From Clostridium folliculivorans (GTDB lineage: Bacteria > Bacillota > Clostridia > Clostridiales > Clostridiaceae): 64,000 bases of DNA. The stretch spans positions 62,001-126,000 of the forward strand of contig NZ_BQXY01000011.1 of the NCBI RefSeq assembly GCF_024341905.1, in the 5' to 3' direction. The notes beneath the pieces are model-generated. The model saw only the letters and a program-made list of their open reading frames with translations, did not search any database and was not told the DNA's origin. The position numbers and the translations under genes are program-made. Positions 35,954 through 44,459 of the stretch are shown here, in pieces. Every line of letters begins with the position of its first letter. The stretch's first letter is position 1.

Positions 35954-36002
35954 AAAAATCGTGACAACTAAATAATATACATTCAGATTACATCAATAGT
36001 AT

Positions 36003-36092
36003 GGAGAGATGTCCGAGTGGTTGAAGGAGCACGCCTGGAAAGCGTGTGTAGGGGAAACTCTACCGGGGGTTCGAATCCCCCTCTGTCCGCCA
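36003..36092 (+). tRNA. tRNA-Ser(GGA)
   Basis: Full cloverleaf with encoded CCA. Anticodon loop CTGGAAA in stem CACGC/GCGTG gives anticodon GGA, reading UCC and UCU. Long variable arm GTAG...CTAC is typical of serine tRNA; T arm GGGGG TTCGAAT CCCCC. The acceptor stem GGAGAGA/TCTGTCC has a G4-G69 mismatch where related tRNAs have a G-C pair. Confidence 0.95.
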
Positions 36093-36094
36093 TA

Positions 36095-36361
36095 GTCGTG
36101 CTAGACGGGGAGTTAGCGGTGCCCTGTACCTGCAATCCGCTACAGCAGGGTTTAATTCCTCATCGAGGCCTTAATCTGTGAGGCCTGCCCCATGTAAGTG
36201 GTGTTGATGGCTGGGTCCCACGCAACGGCAGCCCGTGAACCTCGTCAGGTCCGGAAGGAAGCAGCGATAAGCGGTTCCTGTCGTGTGCCGTGGAGCAGCC
36301 TGGCCTGAGCTAACTGCATGGGTAACGCTCATAGATTATTGTCGACATGAGGTGCACGACT
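36095..36361 (+). ncRNA. ffs: SRP RNA, large Alu-containing Firmicute form (scRNA)
   Basis: The ends GTCGTGC and GCACGAC pair. The hallmark GTCAGGTCCGGAAGGAAGCAG (apical helix 8 with GGAA tetraloop, Ffh binding) is at about 36244-36265, and an Alu domain is present at the 5' end. About 267 bases, the usual Bacillus/Clostridium size. Probably cotranscribed with the tRNA-Ser 2 bases upstream. Confidence 0.95.
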
Positions 36362-36376
36362 TTTAATCTGAATGTA

Positions 36377-36417
36377 AAAGCCTTTCGGTATTTAAATACT
36401 GAAAGGCTTTTTTTATT
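36377..36417 (+). terminator. Terminator of the SRP RNA
   Basis: AAAAGCCTTTCGGTATTT pairs with AAATACTGAAAGGCTTTTTTT; strong T-tail. Confidence 0.92.
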
Positions 36418-36452
36418 CTTTAAAAATTATAAAGTTTTTATACTAAAATAAT

Positions 36453-37583
36453 TTAATCTAATTTTTTTCTAAATCTTACTATGCTAAGTGTCAAAAGTAC
36501 TAAACCAAGTATAAATAATAAAGTCACATCTTGAACTAAATAGTTTATTGCCAAACCTTTTAGTACAATGCCTCTTATTATATTTAAGAAATAAGTTAAC
36601 GGAATGACATTGCCTATATACTGTATTACCTTAGGCATAGCCTCTCTTGGAAATACGAATCCAGATAATAGAACGCTTGGAAGAAGTGCAAGGAAGGCCA
36701 TTTGCATAGCTTGAAGTTGAGTCTTGGCTATAGTTGATATTAATATTCCTATAGCTAGAGCACAAATAACAAAGCCGAAACCTAATAATATTAACAGAGG
36801 AATACTTCCTGCGACAGGCACATTAAACCAGTATATACCTAGGACTAAAGCATAAATAAAGTCAGCAAATCCAATAACGATATATGGAACGAGTTTACCT
36901 AAAATTATTTCAGGAGATTTCAAGGGAGAAACTATAAGTTGCTCTATGGTACCTCTTTCTTTTTCTCTAACTAAAGCGAAGGCAGTTAGTATTATAGTTA
37001 TATTCTGCATTATAAGTCCTATAAGTCCAGGGATGGTATAGTTTTGGTTTCTCAAGGTTGGATTAAAAAGGACTTTAGTGCTAATATCTATGCCAGAAGT
37101 ATTGTTAGTAACAAGTGTTTTAGAGGTTACTTTTGTTATCAACTTAGAACTTTGACTTTGAGCTGCCATCACACCACTGCTAAAAGCTGTTCTTGCTGTG
37201 GTTGGATCAGAGCCATCTACAATAAATTGAACTGTAGGCTTCTCATGCTTAGCAATCTTATCTGCATAATCCGGAGGTATTATTAGAGCTGAATGTGCGG
37301 TACCATTATCAATAGAATCATCAATAGTATCTATGTTTTGAACCTTTCCTACTACTTTAAAGTAAGAAGTATTCTCAAAACCTTTTATTAGTTCTCTGCT
37401 TTCTGGAGTATTGCTTTGATCGAGTACAAGCATAGAAATGTCTTCCAGTTGAGTAACTACAGCATAACCGAATAATAATATCATCATAAGAGGCATCATT
37501 ATTGCTATAGCAAAGCTTGCTTTATCTCTTTTTATTTGTATGAACTCCTTTTTTACTATGGATAAAAATCTCTGTATATTCAT
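36453..37583 (-). CDS. ABC-2 type drug exporter permease (YbhS/YbhR-like)
   Basis: 376 residues. N-terminal helix at about 20-42 after KKEFIQIKRDKASFAIAIMM, a large extracytoplasmic domain (about 45-180) and five C-terminal helices with the ABC-2 signature EKERGTIEQLIVSPLKSPEIILGKLVPYI. Last gene of the operon tetR-hlyD-ATPase-permease. Such sets export drugs or other hydrophobic molecules; substrate unknown. Confidence 0.9.
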   Translation of the reverse strand: MNIQRFLSIVKKEFIQIKRDKASFAIAIMMPLMMILLFGYAVVTQLEDISMLVLDQSNTPESRELIKGFENTSYFKVVGKVQNIDTIDDSIDNGTAHSALIIPPDYADKIAKHEKPTVQFIVDGSDPTTARTAFSSGVMAAQSQSSKLITKVTSKTLVTNNTSGIDISTKVLFNPTLRNQNYTIPGLIGLIMQNITIILTAFALVREKERGTIEQLIVSPLKSPEIILGKLVPYIVIGFADFIYALVLGIYWFNVPVAGSIPLLILLGFGFVICALAIGILISTIAKTQLQAMQMAFLALLPSVLLSGFVFPREAMPKVIQYIGNVIPLTYFLNIIRGIVLKGLAINYLVQDVTLLFILGLVLLTLSIVRFRKKLD

Positions 37584-37585
37584 AG

Positions 37586-38371
37586 CTAAGACCTCTCTTC
37601 ACCGATTAAAAATTTTAAATCTTCGAAAGATGATTGAACTTTTTGATTAGTTGATTTCTCTACATATTTGATAAAAACATCTTCTAGATTAGAGGCATTT
37701 TCTTGCTTTATAAGTTGTTCAGGAGTACCTAAAGCTATGAGTTTACTATTAAATATAAAGGCTATATTATCACAGCTTTGAGCTTCATCCATATAATGAG
37801 TGGTGACTAGTATTGTTATACCTTGCTTAGCTAGGGTAAATATCATCTGCCAGAATATTCGTCTAGATACTGGATCTACCCCAGCGGTAGGTTCATCCAA
37901 GATTAGTATCTTAGGTTTGTGAATTAAAGCACATCCTAAAGCAAGCCTTTGTTTCCAACCGCCTGATAAGTTTTTAGTTAGTACATTTTCTCTTCCAGTT
38001 AAGCCAGCCATAGAAATTATACCTTTTTTTCGATCATTTCTCTGTTTACTTGTAAGCCCATAGATACCTGCGTAAAAATCTAGGTTTTCATTAACTGTTA
38101 AATCTTCATATAAGCTGAACTTTTGAGACATATAGCCTATATTTTGTTTTACCTTTGCAACATTTTTGGTAACATCATAATTTAGTATTTGAGCAGATCC
38201 ATCAGTAGGAGTAAGTACGCCACAAAGCATTCTTATTGTAGTAGATTTGCCAGAACCATTTGGTCCTAAAAATCCAAATATCTTTCCTTCTGGTACACTA
38301 AAGCTTATATTATCAACGGCAGTGTAGTTGCCGAATTTTTTAGTTAAACCATTAACTTCAATAGCATTCAT
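37586..38371 (-). CDS. ABC exporter ATPase (YbhF-like half)
   Basis: 261 residues from ATG 38371, which follows AGGGGTGAT; a GTG three codons earlier overlaps the ribosome site. Walker A GPNGSGKST, signature LSGGWKQRLALGCA (Trp where most have Gln), Walker B ILILDEPTAGVDP, H-loop TTHYMDEA. The stop is 2 bases before the permease gene. Powers the exporter with the ABC-2 permease and the HlyD-type lipoprotein. Confidence 0.93.
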   Translation of the reverse strand: MNAIEVNGLTKKFGNYTAVDNISFSVPEGKIFGFLGPNGSGKSTTIRMLCGVLTPTDGSAQILNYDVTKNVAKVKQNIGYMSQKFSLYEDLTVNENLDFYAGIYGLTSKQRNDRKKGIISMAGLTGRENVLTKNLSGGWKQRLALGCALIHKPKILILDEPTAGVDPVSRRIFWQMIFTLAKQGITILVTTHYMDEAQSCDNIAFIFNSKLIALGTPEQLIKQENASNLEDVFIKYVEKSTNQKVQSSFEDLKFLIGEERS

Positions 38372-38382
38372 ATATATCACCC

Positions 38383-39123
38383 CTATTCTAGAATAACATC
38401 TGCTATAAGTCCTGGAGTAGCTGTACTGTTATCATCTAGTTTTAGTTTTACTTCGAATAAAGTTTTTTCCTTATCATCTTTAGTCTCAATATTTTTTGGA
38501 GTGAATTCAGATTGATCAGATATATAAGTTATTTTACCTTTTTCTGTTTTATCATTAAATTTTATAGTTAAGGTGTTGTTTAGTTTTACCTTGTTTCTTT
38601 TAGATTCTTCTATATATATTTTTATATATTTATTCTTTAAATCAGTGACTTTTGCCACATTCATTCCGGGAGTAACTAGATCGCCTTTGTGAACTAATAT
38701 GTCAGTTATAGTGCCATCAGTAGAAGAAGTTATAGTTGTTTTTTCAATTTGGAGTTTTGCTAAATCCACAGATGCTTGAGCTTGATCTATTGCACCTTGA
38801 GCTTCTTCTTTTATAGAAGTTTTTGCTGCATCAGGTATATCAGATTGTTTAGCTTTAGCAATCTTTAGAGTAGCCTCAGCTTGTTGTTTTTGAATTTCGT
38901 AAGATTTTGAATCTATTTGAACAATTTTATCACCAGACTTTATTGTGGAGCCCTCTGATATGTTTATCTCATTTATCTTTCCAGTTACTTCTGAAGATAT
39001 ATTAAAGTTTTCTGATTCTACAGTGCCTGTATAAATATTATTGTTGGAAGTTTTATTTGTGCTACAACCTGCTAGACTTAATGTTGTTAATAATAAAATA
39101 AAAGAAATAGCTTTTTTTATCAT
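38383..39123 (-). CDS. HlyD/membrane-fusion type lipoprotein of the exporter
   Basis: 246 residues. Lipobox SLAGC gives Cys 20. Biotinyl-lipoyl-like halves ISSEVTGKINEINISEGSTIKSGDKIVQID and ITSSTDGTITDILVHKGDLVTPG flank a helical hairpin (about 70-120), followed by a beta-barrel domain. In Gram-positives such proteins sit on the outer membrane face and assist ABC-2 exporters. AGGAGG precedes ATG 39123. Confidence 0.9.
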   Translation of the reverse strand: MIKKAISFILLLTTLSLAGCSTNKTSNNNIYTGTVESENFNISSEVTGKINEINISEGSTIKSGDKIVQIDSKSYEIQKQQAEATLKIAKAKQSDIPDAAKTSIKEEAQGAIDQAQASVDLAKLQIEKTTITSSTDGTITDILVHKGDLVTPGMNVAKVTDLKNKYIKIYIEESKRNKVKLNNTLTIKFNDKTEKGKITYISDQSEFTPKNIETKDDKEKTLFEVKLKLDDNSTATPGLIADVILE

Positions 39124-39135
39124 TTTACAAGCCTC

Positions 39136-39741
39136 CTATTTTCTATTTAAGCCGTTTAAGAACAGATCTATAATGATATCAATTTGTTCATCATCATTCA
39201 TATTTACCATGCTTGGAACCAGTTGTCTTTGAACGATGTAAATGCCGAGAGTACCTACTAATGCTCGAGCTGCTATTGTAGGATTAATATCTCTAAATAT
39301 ACCTCTAGATATACCTGATTTTATAAAGTTTTCTAATAGTAATTTTCCTTTTGAAGCCATATTTTCTAGGAACGAATTTCGTAAATCATCATGAAACTGT
39401 AGTTCTGTAATAACAACTTTAATTAAGTCCCAATGTTTGTCTATTAAATCTAGTCTATCTTTAGCGATAGCCTTTAAGGTAATCTTTGGATCCATTCCTT
39501 CATGATCTTTAAAAATTTTATTAATTCTCGAGACTATAAACATTTCACTAAAAACTTCAACAAGTTTTACCATAGCACCAGTTAATAAATCTTTTTTTGT
39601 TTTAAAATATCTAAATATAGTACCTTCAGCAACTCCTGCACTTTTAGCGATTTCACTAGTTGTTGCTGCACTAAAGCCTTTTTCTGAAAAAATCTTTATG
39701 GCAGCTTCTAAAATAATTTGTTCCTTATTTTCTCGGACCAT
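39136..39741 (-). CDS. TetR/AcrR regulator of the exporter operon
   Basis: 201 residues. N-terminal [40 protein letters not shown], then a helical ligand domain. First gene of the operon, only 12 bases before hlyD. A TGAGTGATTACTCA palindrome 20 bases upstream of its start is the probable operator, implying autorepression and drug induction. ATG 39741 follows GGGAGGATAT. Confidence 0.92.
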   Translation of the reverse strand: MVRENKEQIILEAAIKIFSEKGFSAATTSEIAKSAGVAEGTIFRYFKTKKDLLTGAMVKLVEVFSEMFIVSRINKIFKDHEGMDPKITLKAIAKDRLDLIDKHWDLIKVVITELQFHDDLRNSFLENMASKGKLLLENFIKSGISRGIFRDINPTIAARALVGTLGIYIVQRQLVPSMVNMNDDEQIDIIIDLFLNGLNRK

Positions 39742-39760
39742 AATATCCTCCCTTCAAAAA

Positions 39761-39774
39761 TGAGTGATTACTCA
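39761..39774. promoter_or_regulatory. Candidate TetR operator of the exporter operon
   Basis: TGAGTGATTACTCA inside AAATGAGTGATTACTCACTTT: inverted arms TGAGT/ACTCA, typical of AcrR-type operators, located between the start codon and the presumed promoter. Confidence 0.7.
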
Positions 39775-40025
39775 CTTTTATATTATTCCTTTTTATTAAT
39801 TTTGTAAACAATAATTATAGGGTTCATCTATAGAAATTTAATTTATACTTGTTTGAAAATCTAAGGATTTAAGAATTTTATGCCACACATAGGTCAATAA
39901 TTGGAGATAGGAGTATTTAATAATAAATTTTACACATAATCATACCATATTCTTTGATTAAAGCTAAAGTTTGTGGCATAATATTTCTAGAATATTTGTT
40001 AAATTTCAGTATAAGGAGATAATAG

Positions 40026-40649
40026 ATGATAGAATTCATAGTAAATTGGGCTATATACGTTTTGGGTAAACTTGGATACTTTGGTGTTTTTTCATTGATG
40101 GCATTAGAAAGTGCATGTATTCCTATACCAAGTGAAGCTATATTGCCTTTTGGAGGATACCTAGCTTCAAGTGCATATACTGGCAATAAGCTAAACCTTA
40201 TCTTAGTTATAATAATTGGAACCTTAGGTGGAACTTTTGGATCAGTATTTATTTATTATATTGGGGCTAAAGGGGGAAGACCTTTAGTTGAAAAATATGC
40301 AGAAAAGTTAAGGTTATCAAAATCTCATTTAGAAATGAGCGACAATTATTTTAATAAATATGGAGAGAAGATAGCGTTTTTTTCGAGACTTTTACCTATA
40401 ATAAGAACTTTTATATCTCTACCAGCAGGGATAAGTAAAATGAATTTTAAGAAGTTTATATTTTATACTTTTGTTGGATCTTTAATATGGAGCATAGTTT
40501 TAGGTTATGCTGGATATATGATGGGAGAGAACTGGACTAAGATTCGTTCATGGTTACATATTGCAGATTATATAGTTGTAGTTGCAGTTGTAGGTTTGAT
40601 TGGATATTGGATTATAAAGAGAAGAAGAAAAACTGTTACAGAAGAATAG
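40026..40649 (+). CDS. DedA family membrane protein
   Basis: 207 residues with about five helices. LMALESACIPIPSEAILPFGGYLA near residue 25 and FFSRLLPIIRTFISLPAGISKM near 118 are DedA signatures (the latter with the essential Arg). DedA proteins act as lipid scramblases or undecaprenyl-phosphate/lipid carriers. ATG 40026 follows AAGGAGATAA. Confidence 0.93.
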   Translation: MIEFIVNWAIYVLGKLGYFGVFSLMALESACIPIPSEAILPFGGYLASSAYTGNKLNLILVIIIGTLGGTFGSVFIYYIGAKGGRPLVEKYAEKLRLSKSHLEMSDNYFNKYGEKIAFFSRLLPIIRTFISLPAGISKMNFKKFIFYTFVGSLIWSIVLGYAGYMMGENWTKIRSWLHIADYIVVVAVVGLIGYWIIKRRRKTVTEE

Positions 40650-40688
40650 TAAATATAATTATTTATTAACATATACGAGGTGATTAAT

Positions 40689-41972
40689 TTGAATTTCTAC
40701 GATCCTGGTGCAAAGATAAGGCTTATGAGAAAGAGATTTCATATGAATCAAGCAGAATTAGAAGATAGTAATATGACTAGAGCATTCATAAGTATGATGG
40801 AAAGCGGTAAAAGAAGAGTAAGTAAATCAAGTTCAAAGATACTAGCTGAAAAGTTTAATGATAAGGGAAGAGAAGTAGGGTTAGAGCTAAAATTAGATGA
40901 TGACTATTTTTCTAGGGAACCCTATGAGGATGCTAGGGTCTATTGTAGTAAGGAATTAATGAAAGATAATAATAGGCATGGGCAATTTGAAGAATTATTG
41001 CTTATATCCACCGAATTTAATTTAGACGATATAACTGCAGAAATCTATAAAAAAGATGCAGATAAGTATTTGGAAGAGGTGAATTATTCAAAGGCATTTA
41101 TAAATTATTCAAATTCATTAGGAAAACTTAAAGAGCTAAAATTGAAAGAGTTGCAACCATATGTATATAAGCAGATGGGTGTTTGTAAGTTAAAAAGAAA
41201 TGAATATGATGATGCTATATTTTATTTTAATCAAGCTATGTACTATGCTAAAGAGCTAGGTTCTGAAGACTGCTTTGTTAACGCTAGCTATAACCTTGCT
41301 CTCACATATTTTGATATGCAGAAATATAATGAGAGTATAGAAATTTTGGACAAGTACATTGTGTTTAATGATAATACTGAACGTAGTTTGAAGATAGATT
41401 CAAGAGTTTTGAAAGCCAATTCATTCTATAAACTAGGTAAGAGAAAAGAAGCAGTAGATGATTACTTTTTAATAATACAAGAACTTTCAGAAGAAGAGCA
41501 ATACTTACTAGCTATGCTGTATAGTAATCTGGGTGAATATTATTACGAGAGTGATGAATTACAGGAAAGTATAAAGTATATAAATTTAGCTCAAAAAATA
41601 AAAAATAGAACAGATAAGATGACTCTCCCTTATATATTAAATATAAAAGGGAAGGTGTTTTTTAAGCAAGGGCTTGTAGATGAAAGTATGATGATAATGG
41701 AATTAGCTATGAATATGGCTGAAGAATATAGTAATTATTCAGTTCTTTTTGAGACATATAAAGATTTGATTAATATATATGAATCTATAGAAGATGTTGA
41801 AAAGATAAAGGATACATCTCTAAACTTCTTAAGTGTATTAGATAAAAATGGTATAGACGATGGTAGAAAGTATGCATTAACAAAATTAGTTGAGGTTGAA
41901 TTAAAAAGAAGTAATACTGAAGATGCTATAAAGCTTTTGGCTCAGTTAGGTAATGCCATTGAAAACCATTAA
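40689..41972 (+). CDS. HTH-TPR regulator (RRNPP-like architecture)
   Basis: 427 residues from TTG 40689; GAGGTGATT precedes it and an in-frame GTG at 40680 is inside that site. Residues about 5-70 form an Xre-type HTH (GAKIRLMRKRFHMNQAELED...AFISMMESGKRRVSKSS), then about seven TPR-like helix pairs fill the rest (YSKAFINYSNSLGKL; YDDAIFYFNQAMYYAKELG; LQESIKYINLAQKI). The layout matches peptide-sensing RRNPP proteins or related Clostridium regulators. No short secreted peptide gene is seen downstream; only repeat family B follows. Confidence 0.8.
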   Translation: MNFYDPGAKIRLMRKRFHMNQAELEDSNMTRAFISMMESGKRRVSKSSSKILAEKFNDKGREVGLELKLDDDYFSREPYEDARVYCSKELMKDNNRHGQFEELLLISTEFNLDDITAEIYKKDADKYLEEVNYSKAFINYSNSLGKLKELKLKELQPYVYKQMGVCKLKRNEYDDAIFYFNQAMYYAKELGSEDCFVNASYNLALTYFDMQKYNESIEILDKYIVFNDNTERSLKIDSRVLKANSFYKLGKRKEAVDDYFLIIQELSEEEQYLLAMLYSNLGEYYYESDELQESIKYINLAQKIKNRTDKMTLPYILNIKGKVFFKQGLVDESMMIMELAMNMAEEYSNYSVLFETYKDLINIYESIEDVEKIKDTSLNFLSVLDKNGIDDGRKYALTKLVEVELKRSNTEDAIKLLAQLGNAIENH

Positions 41973-41980
41973 AATGTTGA

Positions 41981-42046
41981 GATGAAGCATGCTTGCCTGT
42001 CTGATTTTCCTGATGTATGTTTGAAAAGGCAGATACGCAAGAAAAT
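41981..42046. repeat. Dispersed repeat family B, copy 3
   Basis: GCTTGCCTGTCTGATTTTCC...TTGAAAAGGCAGATACGCAAG: two imperfect inverted arms (CTTGC.T.TCTG..TTTTC), matching the left half of copy 5 (56877-56976). The right AATCGCT hairpin half is missing. Confidence 0.75.
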
Positions 42047-42064
42047 ATAATATATTTGAATAAT

Positions 42065-42113
42065 AAAACACCTCTTGTAAGAGAATACTACTCTCATAAA
42101 CAGGAGGTGTTTT
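42065..42113 (+). promoter_or_regulatory. Hairpin that encloses the SOD ribosome site
   Basis: AAAACACCTC (42065-42074) is fully complementary to GAGGTGTTTT (42104-42113); TTGT/ACAG extends the stem to 14 pairs and an inner GAGA/TCTC hairpin caps it. The right arm is the AGGAGGTG ribosome site of the superoxide dismutase gene. It could be an RNA thermometer-like or otherwise switchable translation block, or a terminator of the upstream gene. Confidence 0.7.
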
Positions 42114-42114
42114 T

Positions 42115-42801
42115 GTGAGGAAATTTATATCTATAACCTTATTAATTGTAATGACTTTTTCTATTAGTGTTAGTGCGTTTGAGCAAAATATGAAAAAGTT
42201 TGAGGTGCCGCCATTAAAATATGATTATAAGGCACTTGAACCATATATAGATGAGCAGACTATGAGAATACATCATGACAAGCATCATCAGGCTTATGTA
42301 GATAACCTTAATAAAGCTCTAGATAAGCATCCGGAATTATATGGGAAGTCTTTAGAGCAATTATTGTCTTCTCTGGATACACTACCAAGTGATATTAGAG
42401 AGACTGTAAAAAATAATGCAGGTGGACACTATAATCATACATTTTTTTGGGACATAATGGCTCCTAATAAAGGAGGTAACCCAAAAGGAAACGTAATGAT
42501 AGCTATAGACAGAGATTTTGGCTCCTTTATTAACTTTAAGAAGCAATTTAAACAAACTGCCTTGGATAGATTTGGTTCAGGGTGGGCTTGGCTGTTGAAG
42601 GATAGCAATGGAAAACTATCTATAGTTTCTACTCCAAATCAAGATACTCCAATACCTTTAGGGTTTAAGCCAATTATAGCTTTAGATGTGTGGGAACATG
42701 CTTATTATCTAAAGTATCAGAATAAGAGAGCAGATTATATAGATGCTTGGTGGAACGTAGTTAATTGGGATAAAGCTGAAGAATTATATAATCAAAGCTA
42801 A
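42115..42801 (+). CDS. Exported Fe/Mn superoxide dismutase
   Basis: 228 residues. Residues 1-22 are a cleavable signal peptide (RKFISITLLIVMTFSISVSAFE), unusual for this enzyme, which is normally cytosolic at about 200 residues. Metal ligands are recognisable: His in MRIHHDKHHQAYV, His in HYNHTFFW, Asp and His in LDVWEHAYYLKYQ, with GSGWAWLL between. It would destroy superoxide outside the membrane or at the spore/cell surface. GTG 42115 with AGGAGGTG at the usual spacing; this site is sequestered in a hairpin. Confidence 0.93.
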   Translation: MRKFISITLLIVMTFSISVSAFEQNMKKFEVPPLKYDYKALEPYIDEQTMRIHHDKHHQAYVDNLNKALDKHPELYGKSLEQLLSSLDTLPSDIRETVKNNAGGHYNHTFFWDIMAPNKGGNPKGNVMIAIDRDFGSFINFKKQFKQTALDRFGSGWAWLLKDSNGKLSIVSTPNQDTPIPLGFKPIIALDVWEHAYYLKYQNKRADYIDAWWNVVNWDKAEELYNQS

Positions 42802-42829
42802 AAATTAAATTATATATTGGTGAAAACAA

Positions 42830-42880
42830 AAATAGCTGTATCAATATGAATAAACTTATATTGATACAGCTTCATTTTTA
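42830..42880. terminator. Bidirectional terminator between SOD and folA
   Basis: AGCTGTATCAATAT (from about 42834) pairs with ATATTGATACAGCT (ending near 42871), followed by TCATTTTTA and preceded by AAAAACAAAAAT on the other strand. Confidence 0.88.
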
Positions 42881-42911
42881 CTGATTTGCAAGTTATAAAA
42901 GTTTTAATCTA

Positions 42912-43406
42912 TTATATCTTTCTAATTAAAGAAATAAATTCATAAGGAATCGTGTTTCTTTCATCCTCTACACCGATTTCCTGTTCTACAATATTCCAGC
43001 TAGAGTCATCTATATCTGGAAAGAAAGTATCTCCATCAAAGTGTTTTTTAACTTTAGTTATATAGAGTTTGCTTGTATAAGGAAGAAGCTGTGAATATAT
43101 TTCCCCTCCACCAATTATGAAAACCTCATCTTCAGTGTTAGAGAATCTAGTAATAATTTCGTCAAGTGAATTAACCACTTCTACATTCTCGTCTTCAACA
43201 AAGAAGTTTTTATCTTTTGTTATAATAATATGATATCTGTTTGGAAGGACACCTGGAAGTGATTGAAAGGTTTTTCGTCCTAAAATAACCGTATGTCCAG
43301 ACGTTATTTTTTTAAATCTTTTAAGATCTGCAGGAAGATGCCAGATTAGGTCGTTGTTATTTCCTATTACTCCATTTTCTGATATAGCTGCTATTATAGA
43401 AAGCAT
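42912..43406 (-). CDS. folA: Dihydrofolate reductase
   Basis: 164 residues. [32 protein letters not shown], then GHTVILGRKTFQSLP and FIIGGGEIYSQLLPY: standard DHFR motifs with Trp-His-Leu near residue 22 and acidic Asp 27. Reduces dihydrofolate for thymidylate synthesis. Its ATG overlaps the thyA stop (TAATG), so the pair is translationally coupled. Confidence 0.96.
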   Translation of the reverse strand: MLSIIAAISENGVIGNNNDLIWHLPADLKRFKKITSGHTVILGRKTFQSLPGVLPNRYHIIITKDKNFFVEDENVEVVNSLDEIITRFSNTEDEVFIIGGGEIYSQLLPYTSKLYITKVKKHFDGDTFFPDIDDSSWNIVEQEIGVEDERNTIPYEFISLIRKI

Positions 43407-44197
43407 TAAATTGCCACCTCCATATTTATTTTTGAATGATGTTTGTAATCTATTAACTTAATATCATCATCTGTAAAATCATAAAAGTTTTTAATTTTAG
43501 GATTTATCCAAAGTTTAGGTGCATCATAAGAACAATCTTTTCTTAAGAGCTGCTCTTTTAATCCATTAACATGATTTTCATATATATGCGCATTATTTAT
43601 GACATGCGTGAATAAGCCAGGTTTTAGATTTGTAACTTGGGCTATAAGATGAACCAATACAGAATATTGACTGGAGTTAAAAGGAACTCCAAGCCCCATA
43701 TCTCCACTTCTCTGAACTAGCATACAGTTAAGTCTTCCGTCTGTAACATCCCACATAGTTAAGAAGCAGCAAGGATGAAGAGGTCCTCCATTTAGGTATG
43801 GAATTTGCCATAAATTTATCATCATTCTCCTATCTTGAGGATTTGTCTTTAATGTTTCAATAAGATTATCTATCTGGTCAAACTTCTTTACAATCCAACC
43901 GTATGAAGTACCGATAGTTCCGTCATCCATCATCCATTCATCCCATATATGAACATTCTCGTCTTGAAGCTTTCTTACATCATTAGAGCCGTCCTTGAAT
44001 ATCCATAATAATTCTTTAACTGCAGTTTTGAAGGCTACAAATTTTGTTGTTAGGATAGGGAATTCTTTTTGTAAATCAAATTGCATTATTTGGTGAGGAA
44101 GTTTATATGTTCTTACACCAGTCCTATTATTATCAAGATAACCATTTTCTAAAATATCTTCTACAATTGAAAGATACTTTTTATCATAAATGCTCAT
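43406..44197 (-). CDS. thyA: Thymidylate synthase
   Basis: 263 residues. Catalytic Cys in [28 protein letters not shown] folate/dUMP loop, [16 protein letters not shown] and YKHHSKINM end. Makes dTMP from dUMP and methylene-THF; folA, which it precedes and overlaps by 1 base, regenerates the folate. ATG 44197 follows AGGAGGAG. Confidence 0.96.
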   Translation of the reverse strand: MSIYDKKYLSIVEDILENGYLDNNRTGVRTYKLPHQIMQFDLQKEFPILTTKFVAFKTAVKELLWIFKDGSNDVRKLQDENVHIWDEWMMDDGTIGTSYGWIVKKFDQIDNLIETLKTNPQDRRMMINLWQIPYLNGGPLHPCCFLTMWDVTDGRLNCMLVQRSGDMGLGVPFNSSQYSVLVHLIAQVTNLKPGLFTHVINNAHIYENHVNGLKEQLLRKDCSYDAPKLWINPKIKNFYDFTDDDIKLIDYKHHSKINMEVAI

Positions 44198-44459
44198 ATT
44201 CTCCTCCTGTGATTTAGATTTAACTTATACTAAGGTATAATCTATATAGTTATATAATTATGTTTAAAATAAAGTCTCTTATATTATAGTTTACTCTTTT
44301 AGTATGCACTTTAAAAATCGTAAATGATGCTATAATATGGAACTATTGAAAAATGTATAGGTTTTTAATTTATGCTCTTACCATATACATACTTATTGTT
44401 AAGTTTATAAGATTTAAAGTGCTAAAGATCTATTAAGTAATTAATAAGGGGGGCAAAAC

